Shown piece after piece: positions 17,675 to 26,380 of a DNA stretch of 64,000 nt. Made by a program: the position numbers and the translations under genes. The DNA is taken from the NCBI GenBank assembly GCA_040752025.1, contig JBFMFR010000029.1, positions 1-64,000 of the forward strand, written 5' to 3'. Within the stretch, counting starts at the first letter, position 1, and every line of letters begins with the position of its first letter. The notes beneath the pieces were generated by a model, which worked only from the letters and a program-made list of their open reading frames with translations, was not told the origin of the DNA and ran no database searches. Source of the DNA: JBFMFR01 sp040752025. Lineage in GTDB: Bacteria > Chloroflexota > Anaerolineae > Anaerolineales > UBA4823.

Positions 17675-18034
17675 TTTACGCCTCTTATCGATACAACGGA
17701 TTACACACCATGCACCTTTACCGTTCGATAGAGCGGTTCGGGAAATCGAGAAGCATAATGCTGATAGGATGAGGCGGTACAGGTATGATCTTGGGCTCCA
17801 TGGATAAAATAATTTATGAGATAATTTGGTTATTGTCAATTCTACTTGTATTACGATTTTAGCTGCTTATTGCACGATGCGCTGTAGGGGAAACCCTTAC
17901 TTTTGTATTCGTTTTTCCTCAATTTTTTCAGAGCGACCACTACAAGCGCGCGTTCATTTCGTTGTTCAGGTCGCTCTCCAGCGTTACCCTAGATACCCTT
18001 TCGGTAACATTATCGTTTGATTTGACACGGCTCG
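17675..18034. other. AT-rich intergenic region upstream of the kinase
   Basis: About 360 bases without a convincing gene. It contains the kinase promoter (17811-17839, minus strand), the ~130-base leader of the kinase message, and a 9-bp inverted repeat AGAGCGACC / GGTCGCTCT at 17932-17940 and 17971-17979 with a 30-base spacer. The segment is much richer in AT than the rest of the window. Confidence 0.6.
17811..17839 (-). promoter_or_regulatory. promoter of the histidine kinase / receiver pair
   Basis: On the minus strand a perfect TTGACA (complement of 17834-17839) is followed after 17 bases by TAAATT (complement of 17811-17816). The consensus -35 and optimal spacing support a sigma70-type promoter giving a leader of about 130 bases. 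Confidence 0.6.
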
Positions 18035-18370
18035 CTACAAATGGATGGCGAACTTGCACGCCTGCGCGCCGGCGATGCACGTCTCCAACAGGTCTACCTG
18101 CACGGGCCGGCCTAATGCTGCCTGCCAGTAGGTCTGCACAAAGGCCCGGGAACACTGGCAGTAGGTCAGCGAAGCGCTATCGCCAGGCGCCAGGCCGCGC
18201 AACAGGCTGCAATAGCAGCGCATGGGATGCGTGAACAGGCCGGGCGTGTAATACTGGTAAAGGATCTCCCCTTGCCTTTCCAGCCGCGTCCCGGTTGGGG
18301 GTTTGCGCAGTTCGGCTTCCAGGAATTCACCTTCGCTCTCGAACTTGCCGCGCCTCCTTGATCGCCACAA
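18035..18370 (-). pseudogene. C-terminal remnant resembling DUF6144 / ATC-hydrolase-like proteins
   Basis: A frame of about 110 codons with no good start (only TTG, inside the MerR gene) ends at 18035. The readable part contains HPMRCYCSLLRGL, LTYCQCSRAFVQTYWQAALG and LLETCIAGAQACKFAIHL. This is the pattern of Cys-rich C-termini in proteins related to L-2-amino-thiazoline-4-carboxylate hydrolase / DUF6144, whose full length is about twice this. The N-terminal half is missing, replaced by the truncated MerR gene, so a deletion that fused two genes out of frame is the simplest explanation. The family name is from memory and less certain than the truncation. Confidence 0.55.
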
Positions 18371-18923
18371 CCACCTGGGTGTCCCAGTCCTGTTCCTTGT
18401 GTTCGCTGTCGTGCCAGATGGCGCACGGCGGGCCGGCGGGCTTCACCCCGCGCCGCTCCAGGTGCGTGAACAGCTCTTCGAACATCTTGCTCACAATTTG
18501 CGGCTGCGGGATCAGCCTGCGCAAAGAAGCCACCGTCTGCGGCTCGACTTGCTTGAGGATCACTTCGTAAGGGGGCGCGGCCTGCTCCTGTTCGATCTGC
18601 CTCAGCCGGGCTGCCACGCGCGCCAGGCGTGCCTGCTCTTCCTCCACCTGGAGCTGGATCTCGGCCTGTTTCATCCGGAGCATGCCGCGCAGTTGCTCGG
18701 CCGGCAGGCCCTCCTCCAGCAGACTGGCGATCTGCGCCAGCGACAGGCCCAGGTCCTTGAGGGCCAGGATGCGGTTCAGCCGCGGCAGTTGCTCGACCGA
18801 GTAATAGCGGTAGCCCGTCGAAGGGTCAACCTGCACCGGCTCGAGCAGTCCCATCTCTTCGTAGTAGCGCAGCATGCGCACCGACACCAGGCACAGTTTC
18901 GAAAAGTCTCCGATCTTGATCAC
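18327..18923 (-). CDS. MerR family regulator, effector domain truncated
   Basis: A 198-residue protein from GTG 18923, chosen because GAGGAGAA lies just upstream and VIKIGDFSKLCLVSVRMLRY is the canonical MerR start. The DNA-binding domain (~1-70) continues YYEEMGLLEPVQVDPSTGYR. A coiled-coil dimerisation helix (~75-125) and the beginning of a GyrI-like effector domain (~130-195; PYEVILKQVEPQTVASLRRL) follow. The effector domain normally continues another ~80-100 residues; here it breaks off after VVVAIK into an unrelated short tail. DNA binding may survive, but ligand sensing probably does not. Confidence 0.8.
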   Translation of the reverse strand: MIKIGDFSKLCLVSVRMLRYYEEMGLLEPVQVDPSTGYRYYSVEQLPRLNRILALKDLGLSLAQIASLLEEGLPAEQLRGMLRMKQAEIQLQVEEEQARLARVAARLRQIEQEQAAPPYEVILKQVEPQTVASLRRLIPQPQIVSKMFEELFTHLERRGVKPAGPPCAIWHDSEHKEQDWDTQVVVAIKEARQVRERR

Positions 18924-18967
18924 AGCCTTCTCCTCGCAGCGGGTATTTCCTCGAAGCGTCTTATAGT

Positions 18968-18998
18968 AGTTTACACCCTGACACGGTGTCAGAGTCAA
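18968..18998 (-). promoter_or_regulatory. MerR-type promoter/operator with 19-bp spacer
   Basis: On the minus strand TTGACT (complement of 18993-18998) and TAAACT (complement of 18968-18973) are separated by 19 bases instead of 17. The spacer carries the 15-base palindrome CTGACACCGTGTCAG (18978-18992, 7-bp arms). An over-long spacer holding a dyad is the hallmark of promoters that MerR proteins activate by DNA distortion. It lies 45 bases before the MerR gene, so it is most likely autoregulatory. Confidence 0.75.
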
Positions 18999-19115
18999 GA
19001 GGCAAAAGCCTGGAAAAGGCCGGGGTTTTTCGGAGAGGTTGTATAATTACCCTGTCGATCCCGTTTGGGGAATTTGCGCGGCTGCTGGTCGGCAGCCGTA
19101 TCTGGAGGTGAGGCG

Positions 19116-21728
19116 ATGCGCGTGCGTTTGCAGTTGTTGGTAATTTTGCTCATTGGCGCACTGCTGGCAGGCTGCCAGGGCGACCAGAAAGTAACGCCGC
19201 TTTCACAGGCGGTTGCGCCTTCGGCTACGCTTGTGCCCAGCGCCACGCTCCTGCCGTCCGTCACAGTGACGGCGCTACTCAGGCCGGCCAGAACGACCAC
19301 GCCGACTAACACCCTCGTCCCGACGCGCACCCAGGCGGCAGCGCTGGAGCCCGGGCAGCGGGAGACGCAGCCTGAGCGGCCCGAACCGACCCGCACGCCC
19401 ATCCCTACCCGCAAGCCAACGCCCACGGCCACACCCTTCTTCCTGCCGGGCAGCCCGCTCCGCCCAACGACAACGCCGGCCTTCGCACCGCGGGTCGAGC
19501 GCACCACCTGGGACTTGCCTACCCCCATCGCCGGGCCCGCCGGGCAGGCTTATCGCCTGAGAAATTTGAGCGAGGCAGACATGGTCGAGATGCTGCACCA
19601 GGTGAACGACTACGCTTACCTGGTGGATATCCCCACAGCCAGCGACTTTCACGGGAATTTTTCGGCAGTGCAACTGGCCGTCAACCTGGCGGCGCGTGAG
19701 GCTCTGCTGCGTTTTCCCATTCTCCCCGAGCGGGAGCCAGTGCGTTGGCTGGAGGCTTTCTCGGACACCTTGCTGAACGCCGGCGCCTCGCATCGCTGGC
19801 TGTTCTTCGACGAATCGCTGAGCAGCGCCCGGCGCGACGAGTGGCTGGCGGCCGAGATCGAGCAGCGGCTGAACCAGGGCCGGCTCGACCCGCTGGACCT
19901 GGACAGCGGCCTGGTACCTTTGGGCTTCGATGCCCAACCGGCGTACTTTGCTTCCCGTGAACACAAGGATTTTATGCCGACTTTGTCGCTGGTTTATAAT
20001 CTGTTTGGCGATGGCCGCCCGGTCTATTTGTGGCTGATTGGCGACTCGCAAGGCGCTGACCCGACCGGTTTGTACGTAGCAGTAGCCCAGCAAAGCGATG
20101 GCCTTTTCCGGGTTGTGCCGCTGCACAGCGCCTGGCAGTTCCCTTACGATGGCGGGATGGAGTTGGATGCCCTGGATTTGACCGGCGACGGGCAGCCCGA
20201 GGTGATTGTCTACGTCAGCAATGGCGAGTTTGGCTATAATTCTTCCCGCACCTTGATCTACCAGTGGCGAGGCGATCATTTTGTCGAGGTTTTGCACGGC
20301 AACCTCGATTCGAACGATGCTTTGATGTTCCCGGATGATGGCTGGGAGTTCGCTGCGCCGGCCGAAGATGGGACGGTGGATATCCAGGTCGATTTTGGCG
20401 GAATGTGCAGGCCTATTTCACACGGTTTGCTGCACTGGAATGGGGAATGGATGGAGGTCGCCCGGCGCTGGGCCGATCTATCTGTTGTCGACTATGCGAT
20501 GGAATTCGAGCAGGCTGCCGAGCTTGTCAGCCCGTTGCAGGCAATATTGGATCACCCTCCCGAAGACCCCGAGCCCAGCTTTGCCGACCTGGTGCGCTTC
20601 CAACTGGCCATGGCCCTCGCCCAGCAATCGAAAGCGGCGGAGGCGCGAGAGGTCTTGCAGTCCATCGTCGCCGCGCCGGCCGACCCGGATTACCCACTCG
20701 TCTCCAGGGCGGCGGCGGTTTTCCTCGAGAACTATCAGGGCGACGCCGACGTTTACCGGAGCTGCCAGGCGGCCCTGCTCCAGATGTACGATCCGATCCG
20801 CCCTGCGCTCGAGAATCCCGAGGAGGTTGACCTGTTCGAGATAACCCTGGATGCCTGGGGCTATTCCACCTCACACAGGCTGCTGTGCGGCCTGCGCCCG
20901 GCGTTCCGCTTGCTGGTCGCCAGCCTCGACCCAGGGCCGGGGAGCGACGCGCCAGCCGTTTTGAGCCAGGCGGGCGTCTCGATTGCCTACGCCGCCCAGC
21001 GCGACCTGGATGGCGATGGCCGTCTCGACTGGCTGCTGGTAACCGACAGCCGGGGCGAGGGGCCGGCGGCGGAGGCCTGGGTGCTGCTCGGCCTGCCAGA
21101 CGGCTACCAGGTTGTACCCGTGCTCGAGTATGAATGGCAACCGCTGACCCTGGGATTCGGGCAGCCCGATTTGACCACCCGTTTAGAAACGTTGCGTCTG
21201 CCGGGCAGCCAGCAACCCGGCCAGGTCTTGCAGATTGGGCGTAACCTGTGGGTGTGGCGCGTCCACCGTAAAGACCAGACGGCTGAAATCGAGGTCTTGC
21301 TGAATTTGAGTGAGCCTGACTTGCCTTACGTGGACCGGTTCGAAATCCAGGCCGGGGAAGCCGAAGTGTGGGTGTTCAACGATTCATATCATCCAAGACC
21401 AAAGTGGAGCGTGTACGCCTGGCAAGAAAGGGCCGGCGGCTTTAGCCATATCGACCCCCTGGAGCGTTTGGTTTTCGAGTTGGGACGGCCTCAAGAAGCT
21501 GTTCCAGCCATCCAGACGGAGCTGGCGTGGCTGAAAAAGGATTTGCCATATGGTTATGATTACCCCGCCCAGGCCGCCCGCCTGACCTACCTGTTGGGGT
21601 TGAGCTACGAACTCAGCGGCAACCAAAACAACGCCGTGCGCGCTTACCTGGAAGTATGGCGTCAGTACCCGGAAACAGCGTTTGCGCTGCTGGCGCGCGC
21701 CAGGTTGGAGCCCGGTGCTGAGCCATAA
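19116..21728 (+). CDS. large secreted lipoprotein with Thr/Pro stalk and TPR-like tail
   Basis: An 870-residue protein. ATG 19116 is chosen because GGAGGTGAGG precedes it and a lipoprotein signal follows directly, with lipobox LLAGC (Cys20). A Thr/Pro-rich stalk spans ~25-150. The body contains FG-GAP/VCBS-like calcium-loop motifs, for example ALDLTGDGQPEVIVY and QRDLDGDGRLDWLLVTDS, suggesting a beta-propeller-like surface domain. The C-terminal ~60 residues form TPR-like helices (LGLSYELSGNQNNAVRAYLE). No enzyme motif. A TATAAT at 19042-19047 is the only visible promoter element. Confidence 0.8.
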   Translation: MRVRLQLLVILLIGALLAGCQGDQKVTPLSQAVAPSATLVPSATLLPSVTVTALLRPARTTTPTNTLVPTRTQAAALEPGQRETQPERPEPTRTPIPTRKPTPTATPFFLPGSPLRPTTTPAFAPRVERTTWDLPTPIAGPAGQAYRLRNLSEADMVEMLHQVNDYAYLVDIPTASDFHGNFSAVQLAVNLAAREALLRFPILPEREPVRWLEAFSDTLLNAGASHRWLFFDESLSSARRDEWLAAEIEQRLNQGRLDPLDLDSGLVPLGFDAQPAYFASREHKDFMPTLSLVYNLFGDGRPVYLWLIGDSQGADPTGLYVAVAQQSDGLFRVVPLHSAWQFPYDGGMELDALDLTGDGQPEVIVYVSNGEFGYNSSRTLIYQWRGDHFVEVLHGNLDSNDALMFPDDGWEFAAPAEDGTVDIQVDFGGMCRPISHGLLHWNGEWMEVARRWADLSVVDYAMEFEQAAELVSPLQAILDHPPEDPEPSFADLVRFQLAMALAQQSKAAEAREVLQSIVAAPADPDYPLVSRAAAVFLENYQGDADVYRSCQAALLQMYDPIRPALENPEEVDLFEITLDAWGYSTSHRLLCGLRPAFRLLVASLDPGPGSDAPAVLSQAGVSIAYAAQRDLDGDGRLDWLLVTDSRGEGPAAEAWVLLGLPDGYQVVPVLEYEWQPLTLGFGQPDLTTRLETLRLPGSQQPGQVLQIGRNLWVWRVHRKDQTAEIEVLLNLSEPDLPYVDRFEIQAGEAEVWVFNDSYHPRPKWSVYAWQERAGGFSHIDPLERLVFELGRPQEAVPAIQTELAWLKKDLPYGYDYPAQAARLTYLLGLSYELSGNQNNAVRAYLEVWRQYPETAFALLARARLEPGAEP

Positions 21729-21778
21729 TGGGGGCGGGCCAGCAGCCAGGGTTGTGCTCGATTGACTTCAAGCTGCTT

Positions 21779-21821
21779 AAAAACTTCGGGTGGCAGCCGG
21801 TTCACCGGTTGCCACCCGAAG
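21779..21821 (-). terminator. Rho-independent terminator of the cold-shock gene
   Basis: A 17-bp stem (one G-T wobble) with a TTCA/TGAA loop at 21784-21821 is followed on the minus strand by TTTTT (21783-21779). It fits termination of the leftward csp gene. It lacks a T-tract for the rightward lipoprotein gene but could still serve as a barrier there. Confidence 0.85.
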
Positions 21822-21841
21822 CCTGGTGGTTCACATATTAG

Positions 21842-22051
21842 TTAGAGGGTGGTGACATTGACAGCCTGCAAACCCTTGGGGCCCTGCTCGATGGAGAACT
21901 CCACCTTCTGGCCTTCCTGGAGATTGCGGTAGCCATCCGCTTCGATTGCGGTGTAGTGGACGAAAACATCCGGACCGCCCTCGCGAGCCAGGAAACCGTA
22001 GCCCTTGCTACCATTGAACCATTTGACTGTGCCGATAATTCTTTCGGACAT
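21842..22051 (-). CDS. cold-shock domain protein (CspA family)
   Basis: A 69-residue single cold-shock domain, normal length. It opens with IIGTVKWFNGSKGYGFL (RNP1: KGYGFL) and continues with DVFVHYTAI (RNP2). It binds single-stranded RNA/DNA and acts as an RNA chaperone. A strong AAGGAGG ribosome-binding site lies about 9 bases upstream of the ATG at 22051, and the gene ends in a strong terminator. It follows a four-gene leftward operon but is separated by more than 200 bases, so it is probably independent. Confidence 0.95.
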   Translation of the reverse strand: MSERIIGTVKWFNGSKGYGFLAREGGPDVFVHYTAIEADGYRNLQEGQKVEFSIEQGPKGLQAVNVTTL

Positions 22052-22276
22052 TGTAATTTGCCTCCTTCTTGGCAAAAGATAAAGATGGGTGATGCGCGGC
22101 CGTTCTATCGGAGCAGTCAAACATTAATACTGCCCAAGCCTACGAGACTTGAGCCGTTGTCTTTCTGGTGCAACGAGAACTGTCTGGCATCTTGCAAGGA
22201 AGAATTTTACCAGAAAGTCGGTCTGTGTCAAGCGCGCTTTTTGGTTTTTGGATCGAACTGGTCGATATTCTTCTTG

Positions 22277-22921
22277 CTACCAGGGCAGCAGCGTGACCGT
22301 CATCTCCCCTGCGGCCAGTTGCACTTCGAGCACGTCGTAACCTGTGAAGGTCTGGTCGAAGAAGCTGTTGACCTCGGCTTCGATCGAAGCGTAGAGCAGC
22401 TCTGGCATCTGCTCCTCGTCCAGGCTCAGGCGGGTGAGGTGGAAGCGCAGGCGATTTTCCTCCACCGCCACCGTGCCAGACAGTTCGACGCTGCCTGCCA
22501 GGCCCAGGGCGTATTCCGAGTTGATCTCGCCGCTCATGTTGACCTGCTCGGGTGTAAAAGCCAGGCGGTCGATCTGCACCGGCGCCTGGTTGCCGGATTG
22601 GGCGAGGTGCTCCTGCACAAGCTGCGTGGCTGTGGCATCCGTGAACACCTTTTGCTCGGGGGCGCGGGTCTTGGGCGTGGCGGTCATGGCGCGCGGCAGC
22701 GCCGCCGGGTCGAAGGTGACGACCGCGCGGGTGGGCGAGGCGAGCGCCGGGGCGGTTCGCTCGGGAGGGCTTGCCTCTGCCGGGCCGGTGCTGGATAAGC
22801 GCAGGCCGTTTTGCTGGCCCAGGATGAATACCAGCAGGGTAAAGGCCGCCGTCCCCAGGATGAGCAGCAAGACGGCCAACAGGATTTGTCGCATCGTCAG
22901 GGAAAAGGGCGTTTTCATCAT
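22277..22921 (-). CDS. membrane-anchored exported protein, last gene of the ABC operon
   Basis: A 214-residue protein with an N-terminal membrane anchor (~12-38, ILLAVLLLILGTAAFTLLVF), a Pro/Ala-rich linker, and an extracytoplasmic domain (~95-214). The latter shows the pattern of a lipid-binding LmeA/DUF2993-like fold (QIDRLAFTPEQVNMSGEINS, then VQLAAGEMTVTLLPW). That assignment is tentative. ATG 22921 (GGAG upstream) is preferred to a GTG three codons earlier. It starts 25 bases after the preceding gene of the operon. Confidence 0.7.
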   Translation of the reverse strand: MMKTPFSLTMRQILLAVLLLILGTAAFTLLVFILGQQNGLRLSSTGPAEASPPERTAPALASPTRAVVTFDPAALPRAMTATPKTRAPEQKVFTDATATQLVQEHLAQSGNQAPVQIDRLAFTPEQVNMSGEINSEYALGLAGSVELSGTVAVEENRLRFHLTRLSLDEEQMPELLYASIEAEVNSFFDQTFTGYDVLEVQLAAGEMTVTLLPW

Positions 22922-22946
22922 CCACTCCACAGTTCGCCGGGCTGCC

Positions 22947-23555
22947 TCAGGGCATCAGCCGGCAGGCCGCCCGCGGCAGAAAATCCTTGTAATTGGGGTG
23001 CGAAAGCAAGAGGTATTCGCTTTCGCGAATCCATTTCTGCGGCTGGTCCACCTGGTTTTCGATCAAAATCCAGTACTGCTCTTGCCCATCCTCATCTACT
23101 GTCTGGTCCCAGCCCAGGACGGTGAAAAGTGCGTCTTTCTCCAGGGCGTCTTCCCGGTACTGGTTTCCCGGGCAGGTGTAGGTGTTGATCCTTTCCAGGG
23201 CGCTGCCGACAACGTGCGGCAATGGCGTCAGCGTGATCGTCGGCGTGGGGGTGTCGGAGGGCAGCGGAGTGGTCGTCCAGGTGGCGGTGGGCGTCCAGGT
23301 AGCCGTGGGGGTGATCGTTGGGGTGGGCGTGGCCGACGGGGTGGCGGTGAAGCCCATCGCCTCGACCAGCGTGACCGCCAGCTCGGAGTCCACGCGGGCC
23401 GTGCGCGTGATCGCCAGGATCGTCCCGGTGCGCTGCAAGTCGGGCGGCAGTGGGTTCGAGATCATCGAAAGCACCCAGGGCAGCAGGGCTGCCAGGGCGC
23501 AGAAAACGAAGAACAGGATGTACCGCACGGTGGCTGTGTTCAGCTTGGCTAGCAT
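22947..23555 (-). CDS. membrane-anchored protein with Thr/Pro stalk
   Basis: A 202-residue protein with an N-terminal transmembrane anchor (~10-32), a short extracytoplasmic segment, a Thr/Pro-rich stalk (~70-113) and a compact C-terminal domain (~115-202). The C-terminal domain contains two Cys (YTCPGNQYRED and ACRLMP) that could form a disulfide. I do not recognise the domain. It begins 12 bases after the ABC transporter gene and is likely to work with it outside the membrane. Confidence 0.7.
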   Translation of the reverse strand: MLAKLNTATVRYILFFVFCALAALLPWVLSMISNPLPPDLQRTGTILAITRTARVDSELAVTLVEAMGFTATPSATPTPTITPTATWTPTATWTTTPLPSDTPTPTITLTPLPHVVGSALERINTYTCPGNQYREDALEKDALFTVLGWDQTVDEDGQEQYWILIENQVDQPQKWIRESEYLLLSHPNYKDFLPRAACRLMP

Positions 23556-23567
23556 GCTGTCGCCCTC

Positions 23568-26351
23568 CTAAAGGCTGCACCCACTGGGGACGAAGAAAAT
23601 GCTGGCCCGCAGGTGCAGCACTTCTCCCGGCAGCGGCGCTTCGCTCAAGATCAGGCGCAACTGGTCGTCTTGGGCGATCGGCACTTCGACCACCAGGCCG
23701 CGAAACAGGAAGGAATGGTGGCTGGGGGTGATCTCGTGAGACGAAATCACCTCGCCGTTGCGCTCGACGAACAGCCGGCCCACGCTCACTTCGGGCCCGG
23801 GCTCGTCCCGGAACAGGTCTACCACCGCCACTACCGAGCCGGAGACATCGCTGGTCCAGTCGGCCAGGGGCGCAGCTTCATCTGACTCCAGGTAAGCACG
23901 CGGGATGGCGCAGCGCGGCGGGGAGGCCACCACGCCGGTCTGTGAGGCCAGGGCGCTGGTGTCAGGGGCCAGCACCCAGCCGACCAACTGGCGGCCGGTG
24001 AACTGTTCCTTGATGCGGAACCACTGCCCGCTCTGGTCTTTGCCCAGCAGCAGGAAAGAGCTGTTTTCGGGCAGCAGTTCCAGGGGGAAATCGGCGTGCT
24101 CGGGCCCGAAGAGGATGCGCGAGTTGCGCACCAGCGCCCCCACGGGCAGCGGGGCGAACCCCTCTTCGTAAGTGACCTGCGGCACGACCGGCGTGGGCTG
24201 CATCTCTACGGTGGCGGTTGGCGCCTGGGCCAGCGCCTGCGTGGGCTGGAGCGGTACAGGCGTGGGCGGGAGGGCGCGCATGACCGTGGTAGATGGCGGG
24301 GGCAAAGGCGTGGGCAGCGGGCACTGCGACTGGCTGACGTAGCCGAATAAAGATCCGAGTGAATATTCCACGCGCACGGTATCCTCATCCTCACGCAGGT
24401 AGAAGAAATCCCGCGAGCGCGCTTCGAAGAAAAACGCCCAACTGAAGGCTACCAGCAGCAGGGGCAGCAGAACGACGATGTGCCCGTTCACCAGCGCCCT
24501 GTTCAGCCTTTCGCGCTGTGAGAACCAGGTGTCCTGTAAGCGCAGGGCCACCAGCCCCAGGATCAAAGCTGCCAGGATATAGACCAGCAGGTACAGCCAG
24601 ATGGCGAAGAGATGCCCGAAGCTGTAGAAATCCTGCAGGCGCGGGTTGGCTGCCCAGCAGTACATCTGGATGCTGGTGGAAATGCCCTCCGCCGCCCAAT
24701 GGCTGGAAGCAAATACCGACAGGCGTTCCAGGAAGGCGCGCAGCCGCTCGTTGAAATCCACGCCTCCCGAGAAGAACAGGTAAAAAACCACCACGATGCC
24801 CAGCAGGCCCGTCGCCGTGCGCTCACTGCTGGAAGCGGCGGAGATGGCCAGTCCCAGGGTGACCGAGGCGATGCAGGCCAGGTACAACGTGACCAGCACG
24901 TAGGGGGTCGAAGGCAGGCTTTGGCCCTGAAAAGTCAGCACCACCAGCAGGGTGCTGGGCGCCAGGATGCCCACCAGCACGACCAGCACTACCCACTTCG
25001 AGAGCAGGTAGGCCCACGGCGAGAGGCCCTTGACGCGCTCGTAGTGGTAGATCTGGCGCTCTTTGATCACGTCCAGGAACGAGCCGATCAGGCCCAGGAG
25101 CGTGACCACCAGGGCGATGATGAACACCGCCTGGCGCGCGTCGGTGGTATCGAAAACCGCCGAATAGCCGGCCACGTCTGTATCCTGGATGAAGGCGTTA
25201 TCGCGCAGCACCAGGCGCGATAACAACCCGCTGAACGGCCCCAGCAGGAAATACAGCCCCAGGGCGGGCACGTTATTGGCGAACAGCATCCAGTTGCGGC
25301 GCAGCAGCACCCAGAATTCGTGCACCCAGCTCCTGGGCCGGCTGTGGATTTTGCGCTTCGATCCGGCTGGCTGCTCCTGGCCGCGGGTTGTGGCTGGCGG
25401 GCTGAGTTCGCCCTGCGGGTCGTAGCGCCGCGACTTGCGGTAGATATCCGCCCAGCGCGAAGCGTCGTCATCAACGGATGGAGAACGAATAAACGAATGG
25501 GGAGGGCTTTGTGGCTGGGCATCTTCGCCTGAAGCCTGTTCGCTCTCAACGGAGGCTGGACGAATGGCCGGCTGGGAGGGGGTACCCCCGGCTGCCGGGG
25601 CGGGGTCGCCGTTGGCAAACTCCGCTTCCAGTTGCGCCAACACCTGGTCGTAGCTGCCCTGGGCGCGAATGCGCCCCTGGCCCATGAAGATCACGCGGTC
25701 GCAATAATACAGGCTTTGCAGCGTATGCGTGACCACCACCACGGTCTGGCGTTTGCCCCACGAGCGGTTGCGCAGCAGTTCCATCAGGGCTCGCTCGGCG
25801 TCGGGGTCGAGGTTGGTGGTCGGCTCGTCCAACAGCAGCAGGGGAGGGTTGGTGAGCAGCTCGGCGCACAGGTCCAGGCGCTTGCGCTCCCCGCTGCTGA
25901 GCTCGCGGATCAACGCCTGGCGGCGCCCTTCCGGGAATTCCAACTGGTCGAGCAGCAGCTTGACCCGCCGCCGGATGTGGGCATCGTCGCGGGCTGGCAG
26001 CCGCAGCCGGCCGATCTGCAAGAGGGCCTGCTCCACCCGCAGCGTGTCGTGCAGCACGTTATAACTGGGCACCCAGCCGATGTGGCGCAGCCAGTGTTCG
26101 GGGTTGGCGTACAGGTCCTGGTTGTAGATCGAAACCTGCCCGGCGTAAGGACGGTCGCCGATGATCGCCTCCATCAGCTTGGTTTTGCCGGCCCCGTTCG
26201 GGCCGATGATGGCGACGAACTCGCCCGGTTTGACTTCGAAGTTAATATCTTTGAGGATCCATTTGCGGCGGCGCGGCCCGCCTTTGCGCACCCATAGGTT
26301 CTCGACGCGCAGGAGCGGTTTGGTAGCGGGGGAAGGGCTGCTGGTTTGCAT
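23568..26351 (-). CDS. ABC transporter: fused ATPase, ABC-2 permease and extracytoplasmic SH3-like domain
   Basis: A 927-residue protein from ATG 26351 (upstream codons overlap the previous gene). ATPase domain ~10-270: Walker A GPNGAGKT (50-57), signature LSSGE (151-155), Walker B LLLLDEP (171-177), H-loop His209. The usual Q-loop Gln after VP is Ser96, which is unusual. A variable linker (~270-370) leads to an ABC-2 permease with six membrane helices (~390-690). Beyond that a Thr/Pro linker joins an SH3b-like extracytoplasmic domain (PVGALVRNSRILFGPEHADF, then GQWFRIKEQFTGRQLVGWVL) and a C-terminal beta-sandwich. The ATPase-first order is ABCG-like. Probably an exporter or envelope-remodelling machine; the substrate is unknown. 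Confidence 0.85.
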   Translation of the reverse strand: MQTSSPSPATKPLLRVENLWVRKGGPRRRKWILKDINFEVKPGEFVAIIGPNGAGKTKLMEAIIGDRPYAGQVSIYNQDLYANPEHWLRHIGWVPSYNVLHDTLRVEQALLQIGRLRLPARDDAHIRRRVKLLLDQLEFPEGRRQALIRELSSGERKRLDLCAELLTNPPLLLLDEPTTNLDPDAERALMELLRNRSWGKRQTVVVVTHTLQSLYYCDRVIFMGQGRIRAQGSYDQVLAQLEAEFANGDPAPAAGGTPSQPAIRPASVESEQASGEDAQPQSPPHSFIRSPSVDDDASRWADIYRKSRRYDPQGELSPPATTRGQEQPAGSKRKIHSRPRSWVHEFWVLLRRNWMLFANNVPALGLYFLLGPFSGLLSRLVLRDNAFIQDTDVAGYSAVFDTTDARQAVFIIALVVTLLGLIGSFLDVIKERQIYHYERVKGLSPWAYLLSKWVVLVVLVGILAPSTLLVVLTFQGQSLPSTPYVLVTLYLACIASVTLGLAISAASSSERTATGLLGIVVVFYLFFSGGVDFNERLRAFLERLSVFASSHWAAEGISTSIQMYCWAANPRLQDFYSFGHLFAIWLYLLVYILAALILGLVALRLQDTWFSQRERLNRALVNGHIVVLLPLLLVAFSWAFFFEARSRDFFYLREDEDTVRVEYSLGSLFGYVSQSQCPLPTPLPPPSTTVMRALPPTPVPLQPTQALAQAPTATVEMQPTPVVPQVTYEEGFAPLPVGALVRNSRILFGPEHADFPLELLPENSSFLLLGKDQSGQWFRIKEQFTGRQLVGWVLAPDTSALASQTGVVASPPRCAIPRAYLESDEAAPLADWTSDVSGSVVAVVDLFRDEPGPEVSVGRLFVERNGEVISSHEITPSHHSFLFRGLVVEVPIAQDDQLRLILSEAPLPGEVLHLRASIFFVPSGCSL

Positions 26352-26380
26352 GGGGTTGGAGGCTTCCAGGGCGTTTGGCC

